Shown piece by piece: positions 33,618 through 45,129 of a stretch of 64,000 bases of DNA. A program made the position numbers and the translations under genes. Source of the DNA: Inonotus obliquus (lineage: Eukaryota > Basidiomycota > Agaricomycetes > Hymenochaetales > Hymenochaetaceae); assembly GCA_032164295.1 (NCBI GenBank), contig JAJHTX010000011.1, forward strand, positions 558,001 through 622,000. Direction: 5' to 3'. Within the stretch, counting starts at the first letter, position 1. Each line of letters opens with the position of its first letter. The notes below the pieces were generated by a model, which was given only the letters and a program-made list of their open reading frames with translations, was not told the DNA's origin and did not search any database.

Positions 33618-36396
33618 TTACGACCACCCAACTAGCCGTCGCATGATGAGCGGTAACATACTACCTTCACATGCGCTATGGGCGTCGAGGTCAGCCGTCA
33701 TGTCGAAATCACGGTTGACATATCCCTCCAAAGAATCACTCTTCTGACCTGGCGGAGCGATTATGACCTCATTCGGACTCTGCTCACGCTGAATACGCAA
33801 AATATTAGAAACTCAGAAAAGAAAGGTGCACGGTACTTACACAGCTATCTTCTGCACGCATCGCGCGTATGTCACAAATAGTTGAGTTATGGCACTTCTC
33901 TCCACATTGGATGATCCAAGCTCCACGAGTCATACGCTCCAAATACTGCTTGAAAGTTGAGTTATTAGATGCGAAGACTTCTGTAAGCCGATGCCAGAAG
34001 GGTGCGTCAAGCGGTGACGAGGATGGAAATGGCACTTTCGTGGTAGTTGGTGATCCAGAAGGGAGTGAAGCGACAAGAGACCCATAAGCATCTCGGGCGC
34101 TGTAGTATAGCCCCCATTCAGCTATGATATTGGTTCATCGATCAAGCTGGGTCTCTGGATTGGTCGAAGGTGAAACGTACGTTTATCATGATACGACGGT
34201 TTGGTCATATTCGCTGCAGTGGCTTGTTCAGTCCTCGAAAAGGCTCGAGGATGAGGTAGCTCACCAATGTAGACCTTGACATCCATGATATCGTACGTAT
34301 CAGGATCAACATCATAGACAGTAAATGCAGGATTTCCGTCTTATTTAAGCATCACCAGAGATGATCAGTATAAGCGTTCGATTCGAGGACGTAAAACATA
34401 CTGGTGGGAGTGAGAGACGGGGCAATGAGACCAAAGCTCATTGCAGTCTCCGCCTTTTGGTCTGAATAGTTGGTGTACGCGACCTGAAACTGGTCGTGAT
34501 GGGTATGGCCGTAGAACTGGGCTGCGATTGTCTCTCGATAACGATGGACGACTTGATCGTAATAGTTCGACTGTGTTCAAATAGCTTCATCTCTCACCTC
34601 AACCGTGGATAAGACGAGAACACCAACCTGGTCCCGCATGGTGTCCCCCGTGCCGGGAGGAACGTGACCGAATATCCATACCCTTTGGCCAGATTTCTCA
34701 GCGGCGTCAAGTTCGGAGACGAGGAACGACAGTATATTGTTGGGGTCTGGTCTGCAGGAAAATGAGTATCGATTTCGCCAAAGAAGTTATGGATAGTACG
34801 AACTGGAACTCATCGCTGTCGTAAATCCAGAAGCTTCAAGCTGCGTCAACAATGAAGTTCAATGACATGTTCCGGGGAAGACCTACTTGAACTTATACCA
34901 ATATTGCGTATTGATGGAAATAAGCCTGCCCCAATGTCAGCATGCTCTTGATCTTGAAAACTATGGGTCTCACTTCAAGCTCGTGCGCGGATGAACAACC
35001 GCATATGACCCAGACCTGTGTCGTACGGAAGACGAACCGGTATTACCAATCCAGCGCTAGTAATGTGATGGCGGGCAGGGTGTCAACGCAAATAACATTC
35101 AGACATCGTTCAAACGAACCTCCCAATCATGGCCTAACAAATCAAACACCCAGCTCGACGCATCCGGTTCGTCTGCCGTTGAGCGAGGGAAATCATTAGT
35201 CGGATACGCATCACTGAATGAGCGGGGTTAGATCTAAAAATGGTACTTCTGCCGCGAATCCTGACTCACTGGTTGCCTGGTACCTCAGTGTCAGCGTCAG
35301 CAAAGGAGTGCAGAAAGGTGAACACGCGTACCTATAGATCCATAGAAGACATTGCTATTGGAAAGGTTCGCGAAAAGCTGCCCGTGAAAATGATGCAGCT
35401 CATCTTCAACGGCCCTAGTAATCGTTGAGTAAACGACTCCAAACCCCTGCTTGTCACTCACTCTCGTGTTAACAACCAATTCGCATCTAGTGACAATTGA
35501 GAAATGTACATGTACATGAAGGAAGAGAGACCCACGATCGACAATGTCCCCACTTGAGATAGTAAAAAGCGCTCGTGGAGCTAGCTCATTTATAGCATGC
35601 AGCATGCTGTCCGCGAGTCTGATAGGAGAATCACAATGTCTATTACCAAATGGCTCTGCAGGATGCTTGACCTCTTCTGTCCCTTGTTCTCCCGACGAAA
35701 AATCTCGGCAACATATGTACTTCGTACAATTTGCCTCCGAACCGACCTGAATGACAACTTAACATACTCACAGCAACGTGGCGTGATGCAACTCACCAAG
35801 TACTCCCGATCAATGTGAACATCACTGACATGCACTACTTGAAACGGCTTTCGGCCAAGAGAAACGGGCGTTGGCCTCGCCGCGGGCTGTCTGTCCGGGA
35901 GGGGAACATTGTATGGTTTCACGGGTTCCATCTCACACATCCCGAAGAGAGCGTTACAAAAGAGGCGCGAAGTACGACCATTCGTGGACATGCGTCGTAA
36001 CGCGTGTGCGATGATAGGACCTTGGGCGCCGATATCACCCTCACATATGTCCGGATCCTGAAGCTGGTAACGAGGAGGAGAGTCAAAATAGACTACAGCC
36101 AGAGGTAAAAGGACACAGACCTTGCGTGCTTTGCAGATACGCACAATTGCAGACACAAAACTATCATCGCCGAGGTGCGCAAGACGCTTCAGTGGAAGTA
36201 GCATGGCCTGACACGATCTACAGCTCTTTTCTGCATTGGCATTCTGTGCAGCTAGTAATATGTCCTCCGTAATTGAACCTTCGTTCCCAGGATTCAGCAC
36301 TATTTGAGATCCAAGAACGAACTGCGCAAGTACTATGAACACAAGGAACATCAGTCCAGCGCGGTCAACATATCTCTTCGGCTGTCCTGAGCACAT
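33618..36396 (-). CDS. Acid-sphingomyelinase-like phosphodiesterase (saposin B + metallophosphoesterase), secreted
   Basis: Family members hydrolyse sphingomyelin or related phosphodiesters outside the cell or in the lumen. A hydrophobic leader (MFLVFIVLAQFVLGSQ, preceded by MCSGQPKRYVDRAG) suggests secretion; translation could start at 36396 or 36351. A saposin-B-like segment follows: CRSCQAMLLPLKRLAHLGD to FCNALFGMCEM, with conserved Cys. The calcineurin-like catalytic domain opens with FQVVHVSDVHIDREYL, in which DVH are metal ligands. NCTKYICCRDFSSGEQGTEE and ALFTISSGDIVDR (second metal site GD) follow. Many short introns interrupt the rest, down to LVGWS-stop at 33618. The intron in the saposin part is a multiple of three with no stop, so it could be read through. 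No break seen. Confidence 0.82.
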
Positions 36397-37124
36397 CTGT
36401 GGCAGCTGTATTTCGACCTCGGGGATATCACTGGGGCGTCCGTAGGCTATACCAGGACTGGGTACGTGAGCCTGCCAACCACGGTGTTGTTTCCCTGGAA
36501 GCCTTTCAACAAGCGAAGCTGCCCGACACTGCGAGAGTCCTGTACGAGTCTAGTAAGCCCCTAAGGCGTGGAATGTAAAGATACAAATGGCGTGAGATGA
36601 TGTTGACTCCTAAGTTGTGGCATCACTAACCGGCAGTGGCATTCATCGTGCCCGTTGCCAGAAAGGTGCGCCACGTGACATGAGATTGCCCATACTGAAA
36701 CTATCAGTATCACGAACAATTGTCGCTCGCAAGAATCCATACCATATGCTTGCAACCCGCAACCCGAGCCGCCATGATGGCGGGCTTTTCGAACGCGGCC
36801 ACATACTCGATCAAAGTCGCACCTCTTCCATAATAGCACCTTGACTTTGACTCCCTCACTACATTCATTACCGAGACCATCTGACCGCAAAGAACGCGCC
36901 GGTTCTCAACCTCTCACTATTCCAGGATCGAATTTCTCGCACATAGCGGGTGATCTATTGTCGAAACTCGGGACTATATATAGTAGGACTACTTACGGAG
37001 ACTAGTCTCACAGGGTACGTTTCGCAATCATCGCCTACCCCTTCCTTTGAGGCCTAACTACTACTGTAGTCGCAGACTGAGCCCGCAGCTGATCTCGAGG
37101 CTAATCGGCCCACACCTACGAGTA
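36397..37124. other. Divergent intergenic region
   Basis: Lies between divergent starts of the phosphodiesterase and epoxide-hydrolase-like genes. The minus frame 36561-36890 has no support. Confidence 0.45.
36975..36982 (+). promoter_or_regulatory. Probable TATA box of the epoxide-hydrolase-like gene
   Basis: A TATATATA tract lies about 145 bp upstream of the start codon at 37125, in the divergent intergenic region. The position is plausible for a TATA element but the transcription start is not visible. Confidence 0.4.
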
Positions 37125-38486
37125 ATGACGGATAGAGAGCCGCTTGTGGACGGAACGCACTTCCATATGTCTTTGAGACCTCTTCCTGAGGGACTCACGG
37201 ATAGGTACATCCCAGTGAACGACCTTATCGTCCACTTCCTCGATGCGCATCCTAACCAATCCTCTCTGAGTGGAACTAAACCTCCCCTCATCGCTTTAAT
37301 CCATGGCTTCCCCGAGCTCGGGTACTCCTGGCGCAAGGTAATGCGTCCTCTCTCCCAGCTTGGCTTTCGCGTCGTCGCACCAGATTTGAGGGGTTTCGGG
37401 CGGACTGTGCCTAATCCCAATGCTAGGGATAGCTCTAGTGCTTCGGCAAATACGACATATCCGTACAAATATGAAGACCCAATTGCACAATTCAGCTTCA
37501 CAAATCTCGCTCGCGACATCGTTGCGTTTGTCTATGCGCTAGGTTACGAGCGCGTTGCCTGCATCGTGGGTCACGATTCGGGATCGATCACTGCGGCCTC
37601 CTGTGCGCTAGTTCGTCCTGATTTATTCCGCAGTGTCGTTTTGATCAGCGCGCCGCTTCATGGTACACCCGACACACCTTTTGACGTACCAACATACGCC
37701 TTTGCAGATGAAGCTGCAGCAGTCCGGTCACCCAGACCGGTACATCCCGGTCTCGCATTGGATGCGATGCTTGCGCGCCTTGATCCACCGATGATGTACT
37801 ATCAGCATTACTACTCGTTGCCTTATGCGAACATTCAAATGCACAAAGAGCTCTCACTGGATGAGCTGCACGATTTTTTTCGTGCGTACTTCCACATCAA
37901 ATCGGCATGTTGGCCCGATTCGTCCTCCACACCTCAAGACGTACAGAAGTTCACTGTGCCTCGCACGCTGTCGGGTGCGGAAGATATGGCGTGCCTTCCG
38001 CCGTACTATATGATGCCTCGAGGACAAGGTATGCCCGCCGTCGTAGGTGCGCACCTTCCACGTGGTCAGGACTTGGAACGTAGCCGCGGTTGGCTAAGCG
38101 ACGAAGATGTACATGAGTATGCAACTGAATACTTCCACACCGGATTCCAAGGTGGCTTGAACCGCTACCGCATTGCTACACGCCTCGGATGTGCTACCCT
38201 TACATCTATCTCGGCGTCGGAAGAGAATCATATGTCGGAGCTCGCGCTCTTCTCGCGGAAGAAAATCGAGGTGCCAGCTTTGTTTGTGGCAGGAGAAATG
38301 GATTGGGGACCGTACCAGTATCCAGGCGCTTTTGACAAGATGAGGAGGCTGTGTCCGTTAATGAAGGAAGGAAGCGAGGGGATCGTCTTCATAAAAGATG
38401 CGGGACACTGGGTGCAACAAGAGAAGCCTGCAGATCTGCTTGCGGTCCTCGAGAGCTTCCTGAAGAGCCTCGACATCCAGCTTTGA
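37125..38486 (+). CDS. Epoxide-hydrolase-like alpha/beta hydrolase, intronless
   Basis: A single exon of 453 codons. The oxyanion motif is HGFPELGYSWRKVM (near residue 70). The nucleophile motif is VGHDSGS, where Asp sits in the place used by epoxide hydrolases. The strand-6 acid is probably the Asp in AGEMDWGPYQYPG. The catalytic His is in IKDAGHWVQQEKP near the end. Between these lies a cap domain that looks longer than usual, with a Pro-rich stretch. These residues fit hydrolysis of an epoxide or halide; the substrate is unknown. An in-frame ATG at 37047 would add 26 residues; I prefer 37125 (MTDREPLVDG) because the extension is poor in structure. Lack of introns is unusual in this window. 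Confidence 0.85.
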   Translation: MTDREPLVDGTHFHMSLRPLPEGLTDRYIPVNDLIVHFLDAHPNQSSLSGTKPPLIALIHGFPELGYSWRKVMRPLSQLGFRVVAPDLRGFGRTVPNPNARDSSSASANTTYPYKYEDPIAQFSFTNLARDIVAFVYALGYERVACIVGHDSGSITAASCALVRPDLFRSVVLISAPLHGTPDTPFDVPTYAFADEAAAVRSPRPVHPGLALDAMLARLDPPMMYYQHYYSLPYANIQMHKELSLDELHDFFRAYFHIKSACWPDSSSTPQDVQKFTVPRTLSGAEDMACLPPYYMMPRGQGMPAVVGAHLPRGQDLERSRGWLSDEDVHEYATEYFHTGFQGGLNRYRIATRLGCATLTSISASEENHMSELALFSRKKIEVPALFVAGEMDWGPYQYPGAFDKMRRLCPLMKEGSEGIVFIKDAGHWVQQEKPADLLAVLESFLKSLDIQL

Positions 38487-38779
38487 TATCTATAGATCCT
38501 CTCACTGAAGTTAGGTTTCATATGAATTCCTCACGCTCTCGAGAAGCAAAGTCTTCCTGTCCTGGTTCATTGTACAACAGAAGCTTGCAATGCGGTGGTT
38601 GGATGCAAGACTCGAATGCATCATTTTAATCGAAGTTTGTTTTGTATCACGCAGCAACTCTGCTCAAAGCACAGATGAAACCCAAAGATAATGAACGTCG
38701 CCCTGCATCCGTCGCAGCCTCACAGACACCATGATTGACCCCTGATAATCGGCGAGGACAAAGGAGCATTTCCTTCTCA

Positions 38780-39323
38780 TTAGATCCCCTCAAGAGTAAC
38801 GTTTACATCTCCCTTGGTCGCACCACCGGCGAAGGTAGCGGTGAACGGGGCATCAAGACCACAGACGGCAAACGCAGCCTTAATGCCTTCTACAAACGAG
38901 GCGATTTGTTTATGAGGGCCCTCAAGTATAATTCCAGCAACTCTACGAAAGACTTACGTTCCCAACGTCCCTTCGAGATATTAATCGTATCACCCTTCAC
39001 AACTGGCGTTATTGTAAAGCGCACGTTGCCCGACTCCCCTGCCGTGGATGTCGGGCTTCCTTGGCACTTCTGGATTGCGCCGGCTATGGACCCGCAGATC
39101 GCGAGCTGCGCGACGTTCACGGTGTGGAAATCAAGTGGCCTGGAAGAGGAACATAGAAAACTCAATGATCAAGATCCCAGTCAACCGAAGGCACTCACTC
39201 GCCGCCCGTGCAGACCACATTGGAAACCTTCTCCTGACGCTCGCTCAGGAAGCGTTCCTTGAGCGGCACGGCAGGCGCCGCGAGGCACACCGCCAGGAAG
39301 GAGAGAAAGATAGCGAAAAGCAT
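38780..39323 (-). CDS. Small secreted protein with four cysteines
   Basis: Three exons give about 135 residues. MLFAIFLSFLAVCLAAPAVP is a clear signal peptide with an AxA-like cleavage site; cleavage would remove the Cys in it. The mature part reads KVSNVVCTGGE, then HTVNVAQLAICGSIAGAIQK and VRFTITPVVKGDTINISKG. After a second intron (about 38876-38938) it reads GIKAAFAVCGLDAPFTATFA and ends VNVTLEGI-stop. Mature cysteines lie in VVCTGG, AICGS, QKCQG and AVCGL, so two disulfides are possible. It could be an effector-like or cell-wall protein; I do not recognise the family. An ATG further upstream (39419) would bury the signal peptide, so I reject it. Confidence 0.72.
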
Positions 39324-40312
39324 CTTGAAGTTGGCTCGTGATTCTAATAGATTGAACAAAAATACCACAAGGAGAGATATCAAATACGGAGTTAAGGCAA
39401 TCAGCGCGAAAGTCACCACAGGACCAGACCAGAATGAGTTGGAGAAAGGGAATCAAGAAGCGCAAGGCCACAAAGGAAAGAAAAAAAGGACTGAGCCAGT
39501 CAGCAAGTGGGGAGAAAGAGAAGGTTGAACTAATCCCTGCACTCTCTTCCGATCTTATACTTAGCTCTCCCAGTAGGAAAGATTCCGAGCCCGCATTTTA
39601 CGTGTTAGTGTCACTCCCACTGACGGCAGAAATTGTCAGGAACACTCATTTATTTTAGAAACGGGATACACGGCAGTTACAAATCGACCCGCAGAAATTG
39701 GACATCGACCGGGTACTGTTGCCAAGAGCTACCACCGCGTAAAAGATGCGTAGGCTGCGCCCATGTGTGTCTGTTTGTGAAGGCGGTAAAACACCGAATC
39801 GCCGGGCAGAGTCGGCTAGTATCGGCAAAACCAATCTCAGAGGCCGCGGAGAGCGGGTAATCCGTGATCGGATCCAATTTGTGCGAGAAAATTCGCGTAG
39901 CACGCCCGGGTTCCGTTTCGGAAGCTATCAACTCCTTAATGCTTGTGCACTGCACGAAGATCTCCAGACGAGACAGACACCGTCAGAAGTCTACTACGAA
40001 GATCTAACTTAGCTCGGAAAGAAGTACTTCGCTGTGCTGGGCCTTTAATTCTGCGTTCTATCTTTGTGTATCAGTGGCTGATTCATGTGGAGATATCATG
40101 ATGGCTTACCAGATTCCCAGCAACTTTCGGACGTTTATCAAATGTAACAGTGCATCCTGTGGGACAATGCAACTTCCATCAAACTCTCTTGCGATTCGCG
40201 TGGTGGGCCATCAGTAATACCGGGAGACAAAGATTGCATCTTGTATCTTTTAAATACCCTTCCTCTCTATCTCAGGGCATGTCTTGCCCACTTCCCAGCA
40301 AAACTCACAGCC
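39324..40312. other. Divergent intergenic region
   Basis: About 1 kb upstream of the secreted-protein gene (minus) and of the membrane-protein gene (plus). No gene I can support. Confidence 0.4.
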
Positions 40313-41640
40313 ATGGATTCTGTGGACTGTGCCAGTTTACCCAATCCAAACACCACTCTCGCATTTCTGTCTCCGGATATGGCAGATCAACTTGAGGTCT
40401 CGCGCTATATTTACGTAGCAAGTCTTGGGGTGCGTTTGTGCGCCATCTTGAAGAGTCCACCAGTTGATCTAGTTCTATGACAGGCTTTCGCCTGGGATCT
40501 GTTCACCAACGTACCAGCGGATTACAAGCTTCTGTTCGAGTACAGGATCGCTCCTGCGACTGTCGTCTATTTTGTTTCACGGTAAGCAAACGTGCATTAC
40601 GAATACACGTAACCTTTTTCTCACTTAGTGCTAGTATCATGTCGCTCGCATTTATTATCTCGAGTACCGTTTTCCAGAGTAAGCACGAGATACTTTCTCT
40701 CGTACAGTATTTGAGCTGATGGCCATCAAGTCGGGAACGTAGGAGACTGTCAAGCTCTTCAGATCGCTTTGGCGATCTGTTTTACGATTGCAGTTCCAGC
40801 GACTTCTCTCCTGTTTCTTTTCCGTATCCGGGCTGTTTTTCACAACCAACAGCCAGTCGTCTGGCTCTTTGCCTTCCTCTGGTTGGCCGTACTTGCGGGA
40901 TGCATTACTGTACCTTTCGCCCTTAATGGTGCTCACATCGGACCAACTCGGAATTGCATAAATGTCGACGTTAAGCCGTTCAGCTCTGTGGGGATAGTTA
41001 TATCCGCAGTCAACGATACATTCGTCCTGGTTGCTATCTCCCTGCGACTCATGTATAATTCGTCCGGACATGGTGGGAGAGGTGTTCAAATGAGCAATTT
41101 CTGGAGTGGGGGAGCTTTACCTCAGATCTCGAAGTCTGTTCTTCAAAGCGGGCAGCAATACTATCTGTATGTCGGTTCAAATGTCACCTCATTCACGACT
41201 CGGAATACGTTTGAACCTAATCCAACAGTATTACCGTCGGATGGAATGTCCTTGCGATGGTGATGATTCTTGCTCCATCCGTTCCGCCGGTATACCGCGC
41301 CATGTTCACTATCCCAAGCATGGCAGTAGAGAACTGCATGGCCTGCAAAGTATATCGAGACGTTCGATTCGGGGTCATCCGAGCTGTCGGAAACTCAGCG
41401 GGCCAGCATACGTCGAGCAGCGAAAGATCTAGGGTTAACTATCTTCCACGATCAAGATCACGCGGGATAGTGAAACCAAATGCGTCAACGAACGAAGGGG
41501 TAATTGTGTCTACACGGGTGTCAACCACGATAGATCCTCCTATGGAACTTCAGGTCAATTTCGGTGGCTCAACCCGAGGGCGCACTTCTTCATCGTATGA
41601 TCGCAACGCAGAATCCAAATTTGGAGATCTTGGCGTCTGA
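40313..41640 (+). CDS. Multi-pass membrane protein (DUF6533-like Agaricomycete family)
   Basis: Exons from 40313 join MDSVDCASLPNPNTTLAFLS, then VSRYIYVASLGAFAWDLFTN, RIAPATVVYFVSR, SLAFIISSTVFQ and ALQIALAICFTIAVPATSLL. These continue to WLFAFLWLAVLAGCITVPFA and VDVKPFSSVGIVISAVNDTF. At least six hydrophobic segments are visible, so it is probably a seven-helix integral membrane protein. The last exon gives MVMILAPSVPPVYRAMFTIP and a Ser/Arg-rich cytosolic tail ending KFGDLGV-stop at 41640. The family is expanded in mushrooms and its role is not known. It lacks the features of a Ste3 receptor as far as I can see. A decayed copy lies 2 kb downstream. Confidence 0.72.
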
Positions 41641-43080
41641 TGATTTCTTCTTCTGTTATATCAGGACTAAGGACTTGTACCTTCTCATGTCATGTTTTAA
41701 CTTTGTATCCCCCTCAAAATCTTCAGGGCTCAGATCTGTGTATTATGTTCATATAATATTGCGATACATGTAATAGATACACATCGCGGATAAGAGCCCT
41801 CTTGGCTATTCACAGCGGAAGGGAAAAAGATGTTCACTTACGATTCCGAATGATGACACGGTCAATTTTATATGCAATTCACTCTCTCCTGTACGGGACC
41901 TATCTTCCCATTAGGAAGATGAAACGTGTGAAGTCTTGGCCGGCCCATTGACTTGGTATGATGATACGGATAGGGTGTGCCATACTGGCAAAGACTAGAC
42001 TTTGATTGACACGGTCGACGAGGCTTGTCCTTGTGGACTTCCCCGCCCTTCATTCCGCGCATCGGGACTTTGCCTCTACGAAATGTGGCCACCATTGCTT
42101 CCGAAAATGAAGCATGCTTGCGAGAAGTGGGAGGAAAACTGTACCCTTCTTCATATATAAACTTTAGTACCAGGTTACGGCCAGTATAACCAATAATTAC
42201 CTACCTTCGTTACCAAACAACTGAGAGTTTGCTGCCCGCCCGCTACAAGCAATGTCATGTACATTGCAACTGTTACTGTACCTCATCAAGTAAAGAGATG
42301 CATTAAATTGTATTCAGCCTCCAAACTCTTCCGATCTTGATGTTTGAAGGATTGCTCCAATTAGCCCGGTCTGTGCAGAATAATAGATACATGCCAATTC
42401 CATGCGCTATGTCCCCTCAATTCATGGGGCTTGTCCTGCCTGGCTCGGAATCAGCAAACAGTTTACCATAGTCGAGCCTGGACTTACTTTAGTCCAGTGT
42501 CACAGAATCGGATATCAGAAAATCGAAAAGGCCGAGGAATTAAGAGATCGATGATTCAGTGAGCGCCTCGAGCGAAGTGATGGGTACACCGACTGGCCAG
42601 TTCTTCACTTCACACTTCATACTTTACTCTCGTTACTAGTAGTCAACTTCAGTGATGTCAACGGCACGAGTATTCCGACGGCCTCCCATTTGTCATGAAG
42701 TCTGTGTACAGGCGCTTCTTCGTAATTGAGAATGGAGATCAGGTCCCTAAAAGGATCTGTGTTGGCGTTGGTAGTAGACGACCATTTGGTCAATCATTCA
42801 CTTGGCAGTTGCAGTTGGGTGGGATCCCACGATTATAATACCATATATAGTTACGTAAATGGGTTACTTGGTCATCAACCTCTTACCTCTTACCTCAAGA
42901 AAACTCTAACACCATAACAGCGACTCACTTCCATCATATGGGGAAAGCTCAACTCTGTACTTTTGAATCTCGGATACTAACAGGAGGCTAGGGGCGGCAA
43001 TTCTTGATGGCGGAACAACTTACAAATATCCCCCGCCCACGAAACAGTCTTTGAGGCGTTGTAGCGACCATCCGAGTCGT
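41641..43080. other. Intergenic region
   Basis: About 1.4 kb between the membrane-protein gene and its decayed copy. No coding sequence or repeat noticed. Confidence 0.45.
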
Positions 43081-44480
43081 TCCAACAGTTGTTCACAGCA
43101 ATAGATCAACCAGACAAGTACAGGTGTTTTAGCCACAATTCTTCTCACCCCGCCCTTCTCGCATCTCACTCATGTCCAAAGCAAGTTCGTCAGATTTACT
43201 CAATCCAAACGAACACTATTCTCGCTTTTCTTCCTCCCAGCCCAAGCCCAAGATCGCGAAAGAGCTCGAAATCTCACGCTAAATCGACGTAGCCTGCCAG
43301 CCTGCCTCGAGGTACATACACGTTGACTTACAACCGCATCCAAATCTCCAATCTCCAAGGAAAAGCCATTGCTTGGAATCTATTTTCAACAGTACCTGCC
43401 GTGGAATACGTATAAGCTTATTTTCGACTTCGGACTTCGGAATTCGGACTTCGAAACGCAAGGTAAGTAGCTTGGGCAATTGTCATCAATCATCAATTTT
43501 TCTTTCCGCTTGCATTTGCGGTTACGAACACCGCCCACCGCCCACCATCTTGCGAGGTAGTCGACTTGGCATTCCATTCTTACTCCGATCTCAGATTTAA
43601 ATCACTAAATCACAGTCGCCTTCAAGCCTCAAGCCGGGAATGTATGGAGCTGCAAAAGCACTCTCAATAATCGCGCTAGGGATCTGCTTTACCGCCATCA
43701 CAACACCGTCGACTTCTCTCCTATACCTCTCCGACCTCCGACTCGGATTTCGTGCCATCTTGCGTAATCAAAGGAAGGATAACGATCTAGCTCTTCTCCT
43801 TCCTCTGGTTATCCGTTCTCACAGGTTGCTTAGGTTGCTTCTCTCTACCTCTCTCCCTCTCCAGCCTGAATATTCACATCGGACCGACAAGAACGTACAA
43901 AACTCCATAAACATCCGCGTCAAACCATCCAGCTCTGCAGGGATCGTCATATCCGCAATATTAATCCGCAATGAACAATACTTTGATCTCGATCGCCAGT
44001 TCCCAGCGTTCCCAGCGTTCACTCCGGCTTCTATACAACGCTGCAGCACTTACGACAAACCGCGTTCAGCTTCAAGATTTCTGAAAATGGGAAGATATTT
44101 ACAATTACCTGTGTTCTCTGTTCTCTGTAAGCTTTCCAAAGAGCGGGTAACAGTACAGTCATTATTTACACGTCCAATTTCCTTCATTAATCAAACTTTC
44201 TCAGACCGACCAAAACAAGTCCTTCATTGTTCATTTATTTATGGTATTCCTTTCGGATGAAATATCCTAGTAATGGCTATCATCCTCCGAATCACACCAT
44301 CCGTAACCTCAATATACAATGGCATGTTCACCAACCCCACTCGTCGCAATCAAGAACTGCACGACTTGTATATTTGGGTCCATCGAGTAATCATGTCGCC
44401 ACAGATGTCAGCGGAAACATTGCTTATTAGGATAATTATATCGGCTCATCTTTTGTTATTTATCGCCCACGCTAGAGACA
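43081..44480 (+). pseudogene. Decayed duplicate of the multi-pass membrane protein gene
   Basis: Fragments match the intact gene at 40313-41640 in the same order but in different frames. NPNEHYSRFSSSQPKP matches NPNTTLAFLS. ALSIIALGICFTAITTPSTS and LLYLSDLRLGFRAILRNQ match ALQIALAICFTIAVPATSLL and the following segment. INIRVKPSSSAGIVISA matches the INVDVKPFSSVGIVISA part. At 44273 MAIILRITPSVTSIYNGMFT matches MVMILAPSVPPVYRAMFT. The hydrophobic segment between them is replaced by Arg/Leu-rich out-of-frame sequence, and several stops intervene. The copy retains the whole length, so it arose by tandem duplication and then decayed. Confidence 0.72.
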
Positions 44481-45129
44481 CCTATTACATGATTCCCCAT
44501 TCGCCTGAGCAAACCAACTTCTCAACACTCAACTGCAAAACACAGAGACAGAGGCAAGAGAACGCATACGATTGTCATACACCTATATTTTATACATCTC
44601 TGTATTCCAACGACCTCGTCGGCCAAAAGTCAATGGCAGAAACTCAAACAGTGAAAAGAAGAGATAAGACACTGAGAGAAAGGAATGAGACAGAGACAGA
44701 TAGCAATGCAATCGATACACTGAGAATGAATATTGCACGACGACGACACCAGAACTACGATCGATAATTATCAAGTGAGGGGAAAACAAAGAAAGTAGCA
44801 GAAGAGACTATGAACAAGAAGTTGCAGCTATATCCAAGACGCGGAAGGAGAGGGAAAGCAAAGAGAGGGACCATAGAATAAACCTAAACTTCCTGAAGAC
44901 AAAAAAGGTGCTGGAAAAATCTAATAAAATAGCCTGAACAACTGAAGAAAAACGTATCAGGATTTCCTCAAAAAACGCTAGAGTGGAAGAAACACGAAGA
45001 AGTCGCTGATTATAGGTCGTGAAGAAGAGAATGAATGGGAGGGAAATTGGATAGATGACCAACGGAGTAAATAAGGTCGGGATGAAACAGCAGATAGAGC
45101 GAGCTGGAAAAGGTGAGGCGGTAGTGAGA
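44481..45129. other. 3' flank of the RNA-binding protein gene
   Basis: Purine-rich on the plus strand (so pyrimidine-rich in the transcript of the gene to the right), consistent with a long 3' untranslated region. The 180-codon minus frame 44808-45350 overlaps the gene's last exon in another frame and is a shadow. Confidence 0.45.

Noticed and set aside
40313..41640. Ste3-like pheromone receptor call for the multi-pass gene
   Set aside because: The N-terminal YIYVASLG/AFAWDLFTN and the ALQIALAICF block fit the DUF6533-like family better, and I see no Ste3 signature.
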